This document shows positions 1-11,610 of a stretch of 64,000 bases of DNA, in pieces (within the stretch, counting starts at the first letter, position 1; each line of letters starts with the position of its first letter). The stretch covers positions 147,905 to 211,904 of the forward strand of contig KV748291.1 in the NCBI GenBank assembly GCA_001692895.1, given 5' to 3'. This DNA comes from Cenococcum geophilum 1.58. Its lineage: Eukaryota; Ascomycota; Dothideomycetes; Gloniales; Gloniaceae. The position numbers were made by a program, and so were the translations under genes. Under the pieces are notes generated by a model. The model was not told the origin of the DNA, made no database searches, and worked only from the letters and a program-made list of their open reading frames with translations.

Positions 1-3000
1 AATATTACCCGTAAAAGCGCCTATATCTATTATAGGATCTATAACAGCTGTGTCTGCGACGGCCGTAAGCAATAGGTATTTACGGGGGCGACCTCTACCT
101 CGCTTTGGCAGTGGCTGTGGTTTAGCCTTAGGTAACAATTAAGGTTCGGCTAATAAAGGTACTAGTTCATCTAATTTAGCAGACTCTTGTGGTTTAACTG
201 GGTCTTATAGGTCTAGTAGGTAAGGTTTTATAACTATAAAGCGAAAGGTCGTAGGCCTATTTAGTAGCTTTACGGTATAGGTCTTACCGTTAACAGCGAG
301 TAGTATATATAGTCCGTCCCAATAACTACTTTAGCTAGTATTGCCTTCTCTCCAGACTAAGACAGGCGAACTAGGTGGGAGGCTATAAATAGCATTAGTT
401 TGTAGTCCATTTCGCATATTAAGAGCGTTAGCGATCTATCGTTCAGCTTATAACTTCTAGATTTCCACTATTACTTTCTTAATAGCCGCAGCTCGCTATA
501 TAACTAAAGGTGATAGTGCGTCTAATTTAACTATTCGGGGGTAGGCTCTAAAGACTAGGAGTGTAGGGACTAGGCCTTCTAGGCCAGCTATATTATTAAT
601 GGCTTTAAAGGCTATTTATAGGGCTATCTCCTTGCTAATTTCAGGGATTTCAGTTGTAATGATTTGGTAGGCTTGTTATAGCGGACTATAGTAGCGTTCT
701 ACTATTCTAATGGAATTGTGTGATTTGACTAGAACTAACTTTATAGTTACTCCTATAGTAGCAGCGTAGTGTTTAAACTCCTTACTAATAAAGTTCTTCC
801 TAGCGTCTATAGTAATTAAGTCTAGTAGTCCTAAATAGCTATTAATTTAGCATATTTATAGAACGTCCTAAGTATACTTGGCGCTAATATCTCGTAGCTA
901 TCTACCGGCTTAAAATTAAGTTACTTTGTCAACTATATATAGTAGGGGGGAGCCGTTAATATATATAATGTCGACAATAATATTATAATTAAAATTAACG
1001 TTATCTTATAAGGTAAAGCAAAATCTACCTAGAGATCTACTAAACTTTTAGTAATAGTGGCAGAGTCTAGTTAGCTCTTTAATAGCAGATCTATTAGTGT
1101 TATAGCCGTGGCTAGTTTTATTAAGAAGCTTTTATAGTCTATTAACTAATAGGTAACTAAATTGATAGTATAAGCGTTATAGTTCTACGTTGGTTAAATA
1201 ACAAGGGTTTGTATTAAAAGACTTAATAAAATAGGACTGTAAGGAGAAGCTTTATAAGAGAAATGGGTAGCTAAATCGTCTAACCACTAGCACCTTTTTG
1301 GTGCGAGTAATAATGACGTCCTTTAGGTTATCGTATTTAATATAGAGTCTATCTATATCTGCTAAGCAAAGTAAAAAGGGAGTATCTACTTTAATAATAT
1401 AGAATTGTACCTTGCTTACGGGGCTGTTAACGTCTATAGTTCCGATAGACATAGAGGCTCCGATCCTAAATTAGATAGTTACTTAGCCCTTAGTTAACGT
1501 GTTAAGACTTACGGACTTATCTACGGCCTATAGAGCTTAGAATTAACTGTAGCTAGCTATAGACTTGCGCGAAGCACCTGTACCAACTATAATTCCTATA
1601 AAGACTATCGAGGTGTACCGTAACGCTATAGCTATAGCCGTACTATAGGCAAATGGGTCGGTCTCCGTGTAAGGCTCCGTAGTAGACTCCGTGGTAAGTA
1701 TTAAAGCTATAAGTAGGTGCGTATAAGCCTTATTAGCTAGCTCTATACTTATAGAGGTTACTTTCTCTATAGTAAGCGTTCTAAAGGTAGTAATGTAGGT
1801 AGAACTGTCGTTAGGTTCTCCGGCATTGCTTCTAGAGTTATTAGCGTTGTATGTATAGGCTTTAAAGTCTAAGTTATCCTCTTTATCTCTTTTGTAGGCG
1901 GCAACGTATTATTTAAAGTGGTTATTAAAGTTGCCCTTATTACGGCCCTTAATATTAATAAAACGTCTCTTATAGTCGTCTCTGGACCGATTACGCTCCT
2001 CCTCTATATGTTTCCATAAATGGCAGTTTTCCCTCTTATAGATATAGCACTTGGCCTTTAGTCTGCCGTTAGTTCTATAGGGGCGATTGCTGCCGTAGCG
2101 ATTAGTATTTCGGTCTTAATTCTAGTCATTTTAGTAATAACGTTAATCCGTAAAAAAGGCTTAGTAAGACAATCTTATTAAGGCCTATAGGGGGTATTCT
2201 TTTTCCTACGTAACAATAGAGGATTGTAGCTTACTAATTAATTGAGAGAGGTCTTTTAAAGGGTTGGAGACAGCAATATGGCATGCTGGTACTCCCTGGC
2301 AAGCAGTAACTAGCTTATTTATAAGAATGCGGTTCGTACGGAAGTCTAGGTATAGTCCATAACGTTACTTTAGCAGCTTGTCTATAAGTAGTTAGAAGTT
2401 CTAATAGATTAACCTATTAGGGTTCTCGTCTATAACTCCTTAGAGGGTTATACTATTCCACTCCATAAGGTTCTTACGGTAGTATTTTGGCCCTTTAAAG
2501 ACTTATTATATGTGGTTGCAGGCTTCCGTAAAAGGTCTCAACTTAAGGTTACTATTATAGTAGTGGTCCTAAGCAAGCCCTTTTAGCATGCTAGGGAATG
2601 CCACTATGTAGCCTTCTAGTGGTAAGCTAGATCTCTTATAGATATTATAAAAGATGGTTAGCTTAAAGTCAAAGCTGTCATTAACTCCATCGTACTTTTG
2701 GTCGTCTATGTAGATCTTTGCAATTATAGCTACCTCCTTACTGTATCTAGGCCCTTGCCTAGGTCCTTACTCCATACTAGGCACGACTAGTTCAGGTAGT
2801 ATATATATAGGTAGCTGTTGCGGCTGCTATAGTTACTGCGACCATAGCAATTAGTTAATAAGAGTGTAGATTTAGTTATAATTGGAGGATTAAGGACCAG
2901 AAGGGGTAGTAGGGGTAGCAGGGGTAGCGATTAGAGTAGCTGGCGGTACAGTAATCGGAGTAGCTGGTGGTGCAGCGATTAGAGTAGTTAGCGGTACAGC

Positions 3001-3705
3001 AGTTAAAATAGCTAGTAGAAGAGCTAGTAATGCTTATATAGCTAGTAAGGGACTATAGAAAGGTATTAACGCTAGTAGAGCTATAGCAAGCTTGTCTAAG
3101 GTCGAATTAAGTCAGTCTTACAGAGCCACAGTAATCATTAGCTTAATATCATTAAGGGCTAGACCAATCTCTTCGTCCGTCCATTCGTGAAACTCTTCTT
3201 CTTAAAGAAGGTCGAATAGTGCTTCTGAGATTAAATATCTGTTATTGTACTTTCCGATATATACTCCTCTCTTAAGTAGATAAATGCGTAACTTTGCTCT
3301 TATATTGGTTCGCATGCGTTTAAAATCCTCAGTAGTAAAGCCTTTAAATTCCTCCTTAAATACTATCCATAGTATATAGTCTGTGAAGTTCTTCTATGTG
3401 TGTACGTAGACCTTTATTGCTACATAGTCTTCTAGCTCATCTTTAGAAGCTGTAGCAGCAGTAATTCCATCACCATACTTTAATATCTTTTCTTACCACT
3501 CTATTATAGTGTAAAGCAGTATACGTTTAGGTGGAGGTTATAAAGGTTTAAGGTTCAAGATTTAAGGTTCGAGGTTAAGGTTAAGATTAAGGGTTAAGGT
3601 TAAGGTCGAGGTTAAGGTCGAGGTTAAGGGTAGTGTATACGTTCTCTACAGCCGTCGGGCCTATAAAGTGTTCTTAGCAAGATTGCTATTCTCTCAGCAA
3701 TCTGT
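1..3705 (-). pseudogene. copia-A gag-pol polyprotein, RIP-inactivated, 3' truncated by window
   Basis: Translating the minus strand with stops read as mutated codons gives one continuous frame. The N-terminus is low-complexity (about 3,640-3,540). A gag body follows (about 3,500-2,100) with a fungal copia CCHC-like knuckle near 2,070-2,010 (KCYIYKRENC...H). The segment before integrase around 1,452-1,252 is still open for 66 codons and includes DTPFLLCLADIDRL, typical of fungal copia. The integrase core runs about 1,000-540: first Asp in VDIIYING (about 965), second in ITIDARKNF (about 805), Glu in IRIVERYY (about 700). A C-terminal stretch VKLLNRPTTFR lies near 245. In-frame stops are almost all TAA/TAG at expected Gln or Trp codons. 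Non-functional. Confidence 0.85.
3545..3640 (-). repeat. coding microsatellite of GGTTAA-like hexamers
   Basis: About 90 bp of degenerate GGTTAA/GGTCGA units. In the copia-A gag frame it reads as alternating Leu with Thr, Ser, Asn or Pro, so it is best explained as a low-complexity N-terminal part of the gag protein. Confidence 0.6.
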
Positions 3706-3959
3706 TATATTAGCTGTAAAGCCAGTATAAATTCTCTTAAGCTTAAGGGAGGTTATAATCTTCTCCAAGTAAAGATATAATTCTCTAGGCAATCTAACGC
3801 GTCAGCAGTTAAGTTAATACGTGGTTTCGAGCTTTAAGGGTAATATAGCTTTCTCCTTTAATAAAACAGACAAGAACTAGGCAATCGTGAACTGTTTCCA
3901 GTACTACTTCTTAAGCGCTAGCTATTGCGTATTTCCTAATCTATACGTCTACTAATTAG

Positions 3960-4131
3960 TGTTAGTATAACTCTCTTTATTAATATGCACGAATATCACT
4001 TATAGTGGTACGTATGCGGTGTTGAAGTTAGTAGTTGATTGTTGTCTAGAAGTAAGGGGTTGCTCCAAGGTCAGGTTAGCTAACCTCGCTACGTGGTCTC
4101 GTGACCACGTTATATAATTAACGTTCCGACA
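3960..4131 (-). repeat. copia-A 5' LTR (172 bp)
   Basis: Read on the minus strand it starts TGTCGGAACG and ends ACTAACA, the usual TG...CA ends. It is followed by the primer-site-like CTAATTAGTAG (3,949-3,959), which resembles the sequence after the LTRs of copia-B, copia-D and element C. It contains a 12-bp palindrome GGTTAGCTAACC (4,074-4,085) and a 7-bp stem with a 4-base loop (4,092-4,109). The partner LTR is off-window, so the ends rest on junction comparison with gypsy-A. Confidence 0.7.
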
Positions 4132-4134
4132 TTT

Positions 4135-7100
4135 AAACTTAAGAATAAAAATAAGCCAAGAGTTAACCTAAGATAGTAAGTATATTATATATTGGCATAG
4201 ATTATATATATAGATAATGTGTGTAATATATATAAAGTACCTAAGGATAGGAACCGGAAGTACCTAGTAAGGATATATTAGGCACTAAATAAGGCGAAAT
4301 ATTAAAACGCTAAGTATATATATAGTTAGCACCCCATAGAAGTTTAAGGATAAAGGAACTTAATACTTTAACTAGGAAGATTCCTTATAGAAGAATACCT
4401 AGACGGATAATAATAGTGGAAATATCTAGAAAATACCTATCTATAGTATATTAAAGACAAAAAGCAAACTAAGTATTAGCTAAAAGTGGACTAAGTATAA
4501 ATAGGATTAAGCAGCTAATAATTAGGAAAAGTAAAGGCCTATAAAACTAGAGGGAACTAGTAGTAAAGCCTTAGACCCTTAAAGAAATTTAAGGACAATA
4601 CCTAAATTTATAAATTAAGTGGTAGGATTAATAGTTTAAGGCACTAATAAATAGTAGGGTAATAAGAAACCATATTTTACTAGCAGTAGTTAAAAGAATG
4701 GGATTACTATATAGGAAAAATGAACACCCTTACTTATTAGTAATAATTTTAGGAGATCCAATAGCCTACGGAGGAGGTATTATTAATCTTAAAATAGGAC
4801 CTATTTAGTTAACTATTAAAGAAAGATAAGTTAAGATGTCTTTTAATATATTACTATTAGGGAATAATAAGGCAGTATTAGGAATGCCTTAGTTATAGAA
4901 ATATAATCTAAAAATCAATTAGGTTATAGGTTAGGTTAATATTAAAGATACATAATAACGCAAAATATAATAATAAGCTAAGTTAGTATAGTACTAAGTA
5001 GGGGCAACCTATAAAGAAATAGAGAAAGAATTAAGTTATATATAACGGAACCTTATAGTAGGTACTACAGTGGGTCCTATTAATAGGCTAGGTATGTAGG
5101 TATTACAAGTAAGTTAACAATGTAATAATAACTGGTAGAGTGGTTGCCTAATAGATTAACTCTAATTGTATTCTAAGAATTACTATAAGGAAGAAACTAT
5201 CTAGGTAGAGACTAAGGGTCCTTAAATACACAACCGTACTTCTATAAAATCCTTTTTATACGTAATATACGTGTGCTCTATTCGCTTTATTATAGATCCT
5301 ATAGATCTTACAGATTATATAGATTACCTTATGTAACTTATACTACCATTTCTTATTATATAGTTCTATCGGTTCTATTCTAAACTATACTTATATTAAC
5401 TAACTAGCTTCTTCCAACTCCTCTTTAAGTAGTTATAATATTATACTTAAAGCGTCCGTAACATTATGTACTAAAGAGATACTATAAGTATAGTAAGAAA
5501 CTATAGTTACTAGAAAGTAAAAAGCTGTTAGAATATATAGCATAGGACTATAAGATAGAATTAGAACCGGGAATAAGTCTAAGGTTCTTTCCAATCTATA
5601 AGCTTACTAAAGAGGAATGTAGAGCACTAAAAGAGTTTATCTAGAAAAACTTATAAAAGGGATATATTAGACCATTATAGTTATTAGCGGGTTATCCAGT
5701 ACTGTTTATACTAAAGAAAAATAGTAAACTAAGGCTATGTATCGACTATAGATAGTTAAATAGCATCACTAGAAAGGATAGATATCCTTACCCTTAATTA
5801 GCGAAATCTAAGATAGAATAGGCAATGCGTAAATCTTTACGAAGATAGATCTAAGATAGGCGTACCATTAGATTAAAATTAAGAAAGGCGATAAATAGAA
5901 GGCAGCCTTTAGGTCAAAGGAAGGACTATATAAACCATTAGTTATACAATTCGGGCTTATAAACGTACTAGCAACGTTCTAAAAACAAATTAATAATATA
6001 TTAGGAGAATACTTGGATGAATTTGTTATAGTATATCTTAATAATATTATTATCTACTTAATAACTAAGGAAGAACACGGAGAACACGTTAAATAGGTTT
6101 TAAAGAGACTATAAAAAGAATAGATGCTAGTAGTAATTAAGAAATGCGAGTTCTTTACTAGGAAGACCGATTTTATTGGATTTATTATTAAACTAGGCCA
6201 ACTTAGTATAGATCTAAAAAAGATTAAGGCTATAGTGAATTAGTAAAAACTAGAGAACGTTACGCAGTTAAGATTGTTCCTAGGGTTCTGCAATTACTAT
6301 AGGAGGTTTATAGCGTAATAGTTAAAAGATATTAAACCATTTACGCGGTTAACAAAGAAAGAGGAACTATAAATATAGGAAAAAGAATAATAAGAACTGT
6401 TTAAGGAAGTTAAAAGGTTATTTACCTAAAAAATAGTTCTTAAAATCTATTAACTAGAACTAGAGACGGTTATAAAAATAGATATATTAGACTTTATACT
6501 AGGGGTATACTTTATATAAAAGCATCTAGATGGATAGCACCTAGTAGCATACTATAGTTAGAAGATAATACTACTAGAACTAAACTATAACATCTATAAT
6601 AAGGAGTTATTAAGTATAGTTATAGCACTAAAGAAATAAAGAGCATTCTTATAAGGTATAGAGAAACTATTTATAGTTGAAACGGATTATAAGAACTTAA
6701 TAGGATTTCTAATAATAAAGGAATTAAATTAAAGATAGGTTAGATGGGCAGAGATGCTTATAGAATACTATTTTAAGATTTAGTATACTAAAGGCATAGA
6801 TAACACGTGGGCTAATATATTAAGTTAAAAAGCTAAATTACAGAACGATAAAAAGCCATTAGGGGCTTTACTGTAAAAAAATACAGATAGACTAATTAGA
6901 TATAATTATCCAAAAATTATAGCAACTTAGGAAAATAAATTAGAGAGAATCTATAAAATACTAAAAAGCTTTTAGGTATAAAGAATTCTAAAGGCATAGT
7001 TAGAAGATCTATAGGTAGATATATATAAAAACCGAGAAGTAAAGTATATCCTAAAAAGTATAGTAGAGCACTTTATAGAAGATTTCTATAAGGGACTAAC

Positions 7101-8400
7101 TTAAGGATATAATAGAGCTATAGGCTTAGTATTAAGACTCTAAAAGAAGTACATTATTAACGGAATCTAGAGAATAGCTAAAAAGGTCACTAAGAAGTAT
7201 CTAAATTGCTAAAGAAATAAATTAATAAGGCATAAGCTATATAGAGGGCTATAACCTATTAAAATACCAAAGAGACTATAGGAGGTTATATTATAGGACT
7301 TTATTATTAAGTTATTAAAGTTAAGAGACCCTATTACCAGACAAGATTATAACGCAATTTTAGTAATAATAGATAAGCCTATAAAGTGGGAATACTTTAT
7401 AGTATATTTAGAAGAAATATTAGCGGAAGATATTGCTAAAATCTATATTAAAGAAGTGTTTATAAGATATAGAGCACTAAGTAAGATTATATTAGATAGA
7501 GATTTAAGATTTATAGTAGTATTCTAGGAAGTGTTTTTAGTAGAGTAAGGAGTTCGAGTAGCAACTTCCACCGTATATTATCTATAAATAGACGGTTAAA
7601 CGGAAAGATTAAATTAGACACTAGAGCAGTATTTAAGGCATTATATTAATTATATATAGAATAATTAGGTATTGCTATTACTAGTTATATAGTTTATATA
7701 TAATGCAACACTATAAGAAGGAATAGGTACGTTACTATTTAAGGCGAACTACGGATATAAGCTAAGGACCTTATTATCACCACGTTAAGTAAAGAAGATA
7801 AGTAGTATAGCTAAATAAAGAATAAAGAGTTTAATAAATCTTTATATAGACCTTATAGAAACAGCTAAGGTGGTATAGTAAAGAATAAAAAAGTATTATA
7901 ATGCTAAGAGATCTAAGAGACTAGATCTTAAGGAGGGAGATAAAGTATAGCTACTATATAAAAATTTTAAGAGTTAGCAACTAAGCAAGAAGTTAAACTA
8001 CGTTAGACTAGGACCTTTTAAAATTACGTAGAAAATTTCATTAGTTATATTTAAGTTAAATCTACTAGCTAGGATAAATATCTACCCTATATAGTATATT
8101 ATAATGCTAGAGCTAGTATACAGAAATATTAAGCCACCGGTTTATAAAGTAGACACATATAAAGGATAAGAGGAAGATAAATAGTAAGTTTTAAGGATCG
8201 TTAGTTATAAGGACGTAGATAATAAAATATAATATAAAGTAAAGTAGATAGGCTATAACAAGACTACTTAGGAGCTACTAGAGAATTTGAAAAATGCTAT
8301 AGGAAAGGTACAGGAGTATTAGAAGAGAAAAGGTTAGGTAATATTAATAAAGGGGAATTGCTAAAGAATAAGTTACCTAAGGGGGACCTAGGAAGAGCGA
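4135..8400 (+). pseudogene. gypsy-A copy 1 pol (protease-RT-RNase H-integrase-chromodomain), RIP-dead
   Basis: The frame resumes either side of the solo LTR. The retropepsin region at about 4,635-4,930 has its DSG active site changed to NSR. The RT region at about 5,560-6,240 has RLCIDYRQLN-like and KIDL(R)QAYHQI motifs, and its catalytic YLDD reads YLNN (6,034-6,045). RNase H is at about 6,420-6,830. Integrase at about 7,150-8,050 shows D near 7,290, LDRDLRF near 7,494 and DG(Q)TERLN near 7,589. A chromodomain-like tail lies at about 8,200-8,330. Substitutions are RIP type: Gln to stop, Trp to stop, Asp to Asn. Annotated as pol because it aligns base for base with copies 2 and 4. Confidence 0.85.
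5041..5463 (-). repeat. solo gypsy-A LTR (423 bp) inside copy 1 pol
   Basis: Minus-orientation LTR with ends TATAACGGAACC and GCGTCCGTAACA, inserted between protease and RT. The 5-bp target duplication is TTATA (5,036-5,040) and TTATG (5,464-5,468), differing by one G-to-A RIP change. Copy 2 carries the empty site near 17,060. The internal region was lost, presumably by LTR-LTR recombination. Confidence 0.88.
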
Positions 8401-8948
8401 CTGCCGAACTACTTAGAGTTATTTCCTTCTCTGTTAAAAGAGAATCCATTCTTTTATTATTAAGTTTCTATAAACCTTATTTTATAAGTTTTTACTTTTT
8501 AGAATAAACCTTTTTACGGATATATTCTAAACGCTAAAGATAGGTATAAGCTAGACGCTAAACTTTAAGAATATATGCGGACTTTTTTAAGGCATATTAA
8601 ACCGTAAGCAGCGCTAAGGATAGCTTATTATTAAGCTTTATAGTAGCAAATTAAATATAAGACCCTATAATAAATTACTTAGGGAACTTAGAGACTATTA
8701 AGAGTTATAGGATATGTATACTTAGCGTTAGAAATTAAGTAAACATTATAAAACAATTAAATATTTGCTTTAGTGCACTCTATATAGAAAGAGGGTTATT
8801 AAGATAAAGAACTTGCCAACGTAATATAGACTAACCCCTCTTTCGCGCAATAAGAATATAGAGATAGCATTACTTTACCAAGTAATAGTATAGAAGAAAC
8901 TATACGCGTATAACAAAGAGTTAAAGAAAAAGAAGGTGCTTTAGGTAT
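8360..8948 (-). pseudogene. antisense ORF of gypsy-A, copy 1
   Basis: Opposite-strand frame between pol and the 3' LTR, homologous in position and sequence to those of copies 2, 3 and 4. Minus-strand reading gives a Cys-rich part (SYCAKEGLVYI near 8,850, then IECTKANI) and, after a one-base frame change common to all copies, a second part ending RSPLGNLF-like. Stops are TAA/TAG at Gln positions. The start codon position reads ATA here and ATG in copy 4. No homologous protein is named. Function unknown. Confidence 0.5.
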
Positions 8949-9056
8949 TATAAGTAACAATATTAACCAGATTAATTAGATGGATATTATACCTCTAGTA
9001 AACAACTTAGAGATACTAGGTATCTTTAAGGATAAAGATAAAAAGGAGGGAGATAG

Positions 9057-9477
9057 TATTACGAACGCTTTAAGTATAATATTATAACTACTTAAAGAGG
9101 AGTTAGAAGAAGCTAGTTAGTTAATATAAGCACGATTTAGAATAAAACCCGTAAAACTATGTGATAAGGAATAGTAAGTAGAGTTATGTAATATAATCTA
9201 TATAATCTATATAATCTGCGAGATCTATAATAGAGTAAATAGAGTAGATAGAGTAGATAGAGCAACGACTTTCTTAGGAGTATGGTTGTGTATTTAAGGA
9301 CCCTTAATCCCTACCTAGATAGTTCCTTCCTTATAGTGATTCTTAGAATATAATTAGAGTTAATCTATTGGGCAACTACTCCACCAGTTATTATTACGTT
9401 ATTGACTTACTTGCAATACCTATATACCTAGCCTATTAACGAGTTTACCGTAGTTCCTACTATAAGGCTCCGTTACA
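9057..9477 (+). repeat. gypsy-A copy 1 3' LTR (421 bp)
   Basis: Starts TATTACGAACGC (ancestral TGTTACGGACGC judging by copy 4) and ends CTCCGTTACA. Terminal inverted repeats TGTTACGGA/TCCGTTACA are seen in the family. The centre holds AATCTATATA and AGAGTAGAT short repeats that differ between copies. Confidence 0.88.
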
Positions 9478-10260
9478 CTTAACTAAAATTAAATTATTTA
9501 GACCTTCGGCTAAAAGGGGGGGTACTATAACGGGACTAGCCCAGTTATAGTAGGAATGTCTTGGTAAAACACTTAATAGATAAATTCTAACGCTTTGGCC
9601 AAATTCTACTAAATTAATTAAATTCTACCAAAGTCTATTAAAGACCGCGTGCGTATATACGCACGCATTGACCACCAAGTCCCTAACTATTTAATTATAT
9701 AATTCTCTTGTTATTCCTTTCTCTTTTTATATAACGTCTTGTTCTTAGCGAAAGCTATATACCCTTAGATTTAGATAGAATTTATATCGTTCCTTTAAAT
9801 CTTCCCCGAAGTCTCTTCGCGCCCTTATACCTATAACGCTTACTCCCCATTATAGTATGCGATATTATCTTTATAAATAGGCATAGGTAAATATAAAGCC
9901 TTAGAATGTAAAGAAGCTCTTTAATCTTTAGTATATAGTGGAGCGTATAATAGGTGTTTTTAGAAATTAGTTTAGATTCTTTAAAGCTAATAGGCGTAAT
10001 ATGCCTTTAAGAATATAGATTAAGGTAGTATACACTTTGTAAGCTTTGCAGAGTGTGGAAATGCATAAACGACTTGATTGTAAATGTAGCTCTAGAGGCT
10101 CTATATATATACACGAAGAGGGTAGAAATAATGGGGTAATAGATAGCTGAAACGGGAACGGTGATCTGTAAGCAATATTGATCTGCAAGTCAATATATAG
10201 GGTGGCTGTCTTGGAGCCCTCCAGGTGACGATCTCAATATAGTGTCGGTAGTCGGTTACA
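9478..10260 (+). mobile_element. gypsy-F: tail of a second Ty3/gypsy family with its 3' LTR
   Basis: A short internal tail ends in a purine tract (TAAAAGGGGGGG, 9,511-9,522). The proposed LTR of 735 bp (9,526-10,260) begins TATAACGGGACTA and ends TAGTCGGTTACA. Its inverted ends match as TGTAACSGACTA once one RIP change is allowed. It contains a perfect 20-bp palindrome at 9,647-9,666. Gypsy-A copy 1 inserted just upstream of the tract. A 73-codon opposite-strand ORF (9,967-10,188) lies wholly in this LTR and is not credible as a gene. No partner LTR is in the window. Confidence 0.55.
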
Positions 10261-10619
10261 CACTTTAATAGTAGTTTATAACTTTATTAATATATATAAT
10301 CCGGATAACTTAAATAGCTTTCCAATAATAGAGGATAAAGAGATAAATAAGGAAGACAGGAGGCTTATAGATAAGGAGAGTAATGTAGGTATAAATTAAA
10401 GGCGTAATATAATCGCATGGCTTATATAGGAGAGTTATTACTAAGTAATTAGTAGGCTAATTATATAGAGATCTATATTATATTTACTATATTTATAATA
10501 AAAATCTATAAAATTTCCCTTTTTATATTACTCCTTAATAGCCTATATAATAAAGTGCTAAAGAATAACTAAAATCTTATCTAGATCTTACCTAGATCTT
10601 ATCTAAAATTAAGCTTAAA
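10261..10619. other. AT-rich sequence without recognisable gene
   Basis: No coding similarity, LTR or TIR seen. It contains short direct repeats of a CTAGATCTTA-type motif near 10,570-10,600. It may be the 3' flank of the Myb/SANT-like pseudogene. Confidence 0.4.
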
Positions 10620-11080
10620 TTTTATCTTAAGCTTACCTTTCTAATTGGCCTCCCCTCTACTAGTAAGAATATTATTAATTAAGCTTTACTAAAGCTCTCC
10701 TATTTTAGCTATTATAAGAAATAATCTAGTAGTTAACTTAGTCTTAAATACTCGCAGGATAACTAGTTGCTGCGTTAAATCTAGGTAACTAAACTCGCTA
10801 ATAAACTCTATAGAAGCCTTCTCTTAAGGAGACTTCTACGTAATTAAGTGTCTAGTAGCTCTTATTTCTCTAGTTACTTACTTTACTATCTTTTTAAGCG
10901 TATTTATAATTTGCTGTCCTCGCTAACACTTCCTACTAGTTTTAGCCTCTCTGGTAGCCTATTTATGTTATAATAACAAAGTATTATATACAAACGCTAA
11001 ATGAACAAGCATTAGATTCGAAGAATTAATAGCTATATACGGCTGTAGGGACTTAAGAGGATTGCTAGAGAGCTTAAGAG
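10620..11080 (-). pseudogene. Myb/SANT-like protein pseudogene, C-terminal part
   Basis: Minus-strand frame with few stops, all TAG: FISEFSYLDLTQQLVILRV then RLFLIIAKIGEL. This resembles the C-terminal segment I associate with fungal Myb/SANT-like DNA-binding proteins. It lies directly left of the gypsy-A copy 3 insertion, whose other side (55,374 onward) carries the N-terminal part of a gene of that type on the same strand. I infer they are two halves of one gene split by the nest. The join rests on strand, order and target duplication, not on a verified alignment. Confidence 0.5.
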
Positions 11081-11502
11081 TGTAATAAAGCCTTATAGTA
11101 GGAGCTACGGTAGACTTGTTAATGGGCTAGGTATATAGGTATTGCAAGTAAATTAACAACGAGATAATAACTAGTGGAGTAGTTACCTAATAGATTAACT
11201 CTAATTATATTCTAAGAATTACTACAAAGAAGGAACTATCTAGGTAGGGATTAAGGGTCCTTAAATATATAACCGTACTCCTATAAAATCCTTCTTATAT
11301 ATAATATACGTGTTATATATATTATACGTAACTATATAATACGTATACCGCGTATACTACGTACAATATTATATAACTCGTTTACTATTCCTTATTATAT
11401 AGTTCTACCGGTTCTATCCTAGACCGTATCTATATTAACCAACTAGCTTATTCTAACTCCTCTCTTAGTAGTTATAATATTATATTTAACGCGTCCGTAA
11501 CA
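11081..11502 (-). repeat. gypsy-A copy 3 3' LTR
   Basis: 422 bp, ends TGTAATAAAGCC and GCGTCCGTAACA on the plus strand. Followed by the antisense-ORF region of the same copy. Confidence 0.9.
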
Positions 11503-11610
11503 CTATCTCCCTCCTCTTTATCTTTATCCTTAAAAATACCTAGCATCTCTAAGTCGTTTACTAGAGGTATAATATCCGTTTAATTAATTTAGTTAATATT
11601 ATTACTTATT

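Larger units (their letters stand above)
1..4131 (-). mobile_element. Ty1/copia retrotransposon copia-A, 5' part; rest lies left of the window
   Basis: On the minus strand the element reads 5' LTR, leader, gag, protease and integrase, and leaves the window at position 1 before the reverse transcriptase. Integrase preceding RT is the copia order. The right edge is set by the LTR start at 4,131, which abuts gypsy-A copy 1 sequence also present uninterrupted near 16,170, so copia-A inserted into gypsy-A copy 1. The 3' LTR and the second target-site copy are outside the window. Heavy RIP throughout. Confidence 0.85.
4132..9477 (+). mobile_element. Ty3/gypsy chromovirus gypsy-A, copy 1 (5' part off-window)
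   Basis: Internal and 3' part of the family also present as copies 2, 3 and 4. Order is protease, RT, RNase H, integrase, chromodomain, 3' variable region, 3' LTR. The 5' end is separated by copia-A. The 3' LTR ends at 9,477 against the tail of gypsy-F. The polypurine tract GATAAAAAGGAGGGAGATAG precedes the LTR. Interrupted by a solo LTR at 5,041-5,463. Confidence 0.88.

Noticed and set aside
3545..3640. Telomeric repeat tract
   Set aside because: Hexamers are GGTTAA/GGTCGA rather than TTAGGG, are degenerate and lie in the gag frame of an internal retroelement.
9967..10188. 73-codon minus-strand ORF
   Set aside because: Lies wholly within the proposed gypsy-F LTR, low complexity, no motif.
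10261..10619. Additional LTR or internal region of gypsy-F
   Set aside because: No primer site, gag similarity or matching LTR; left as unassigned.
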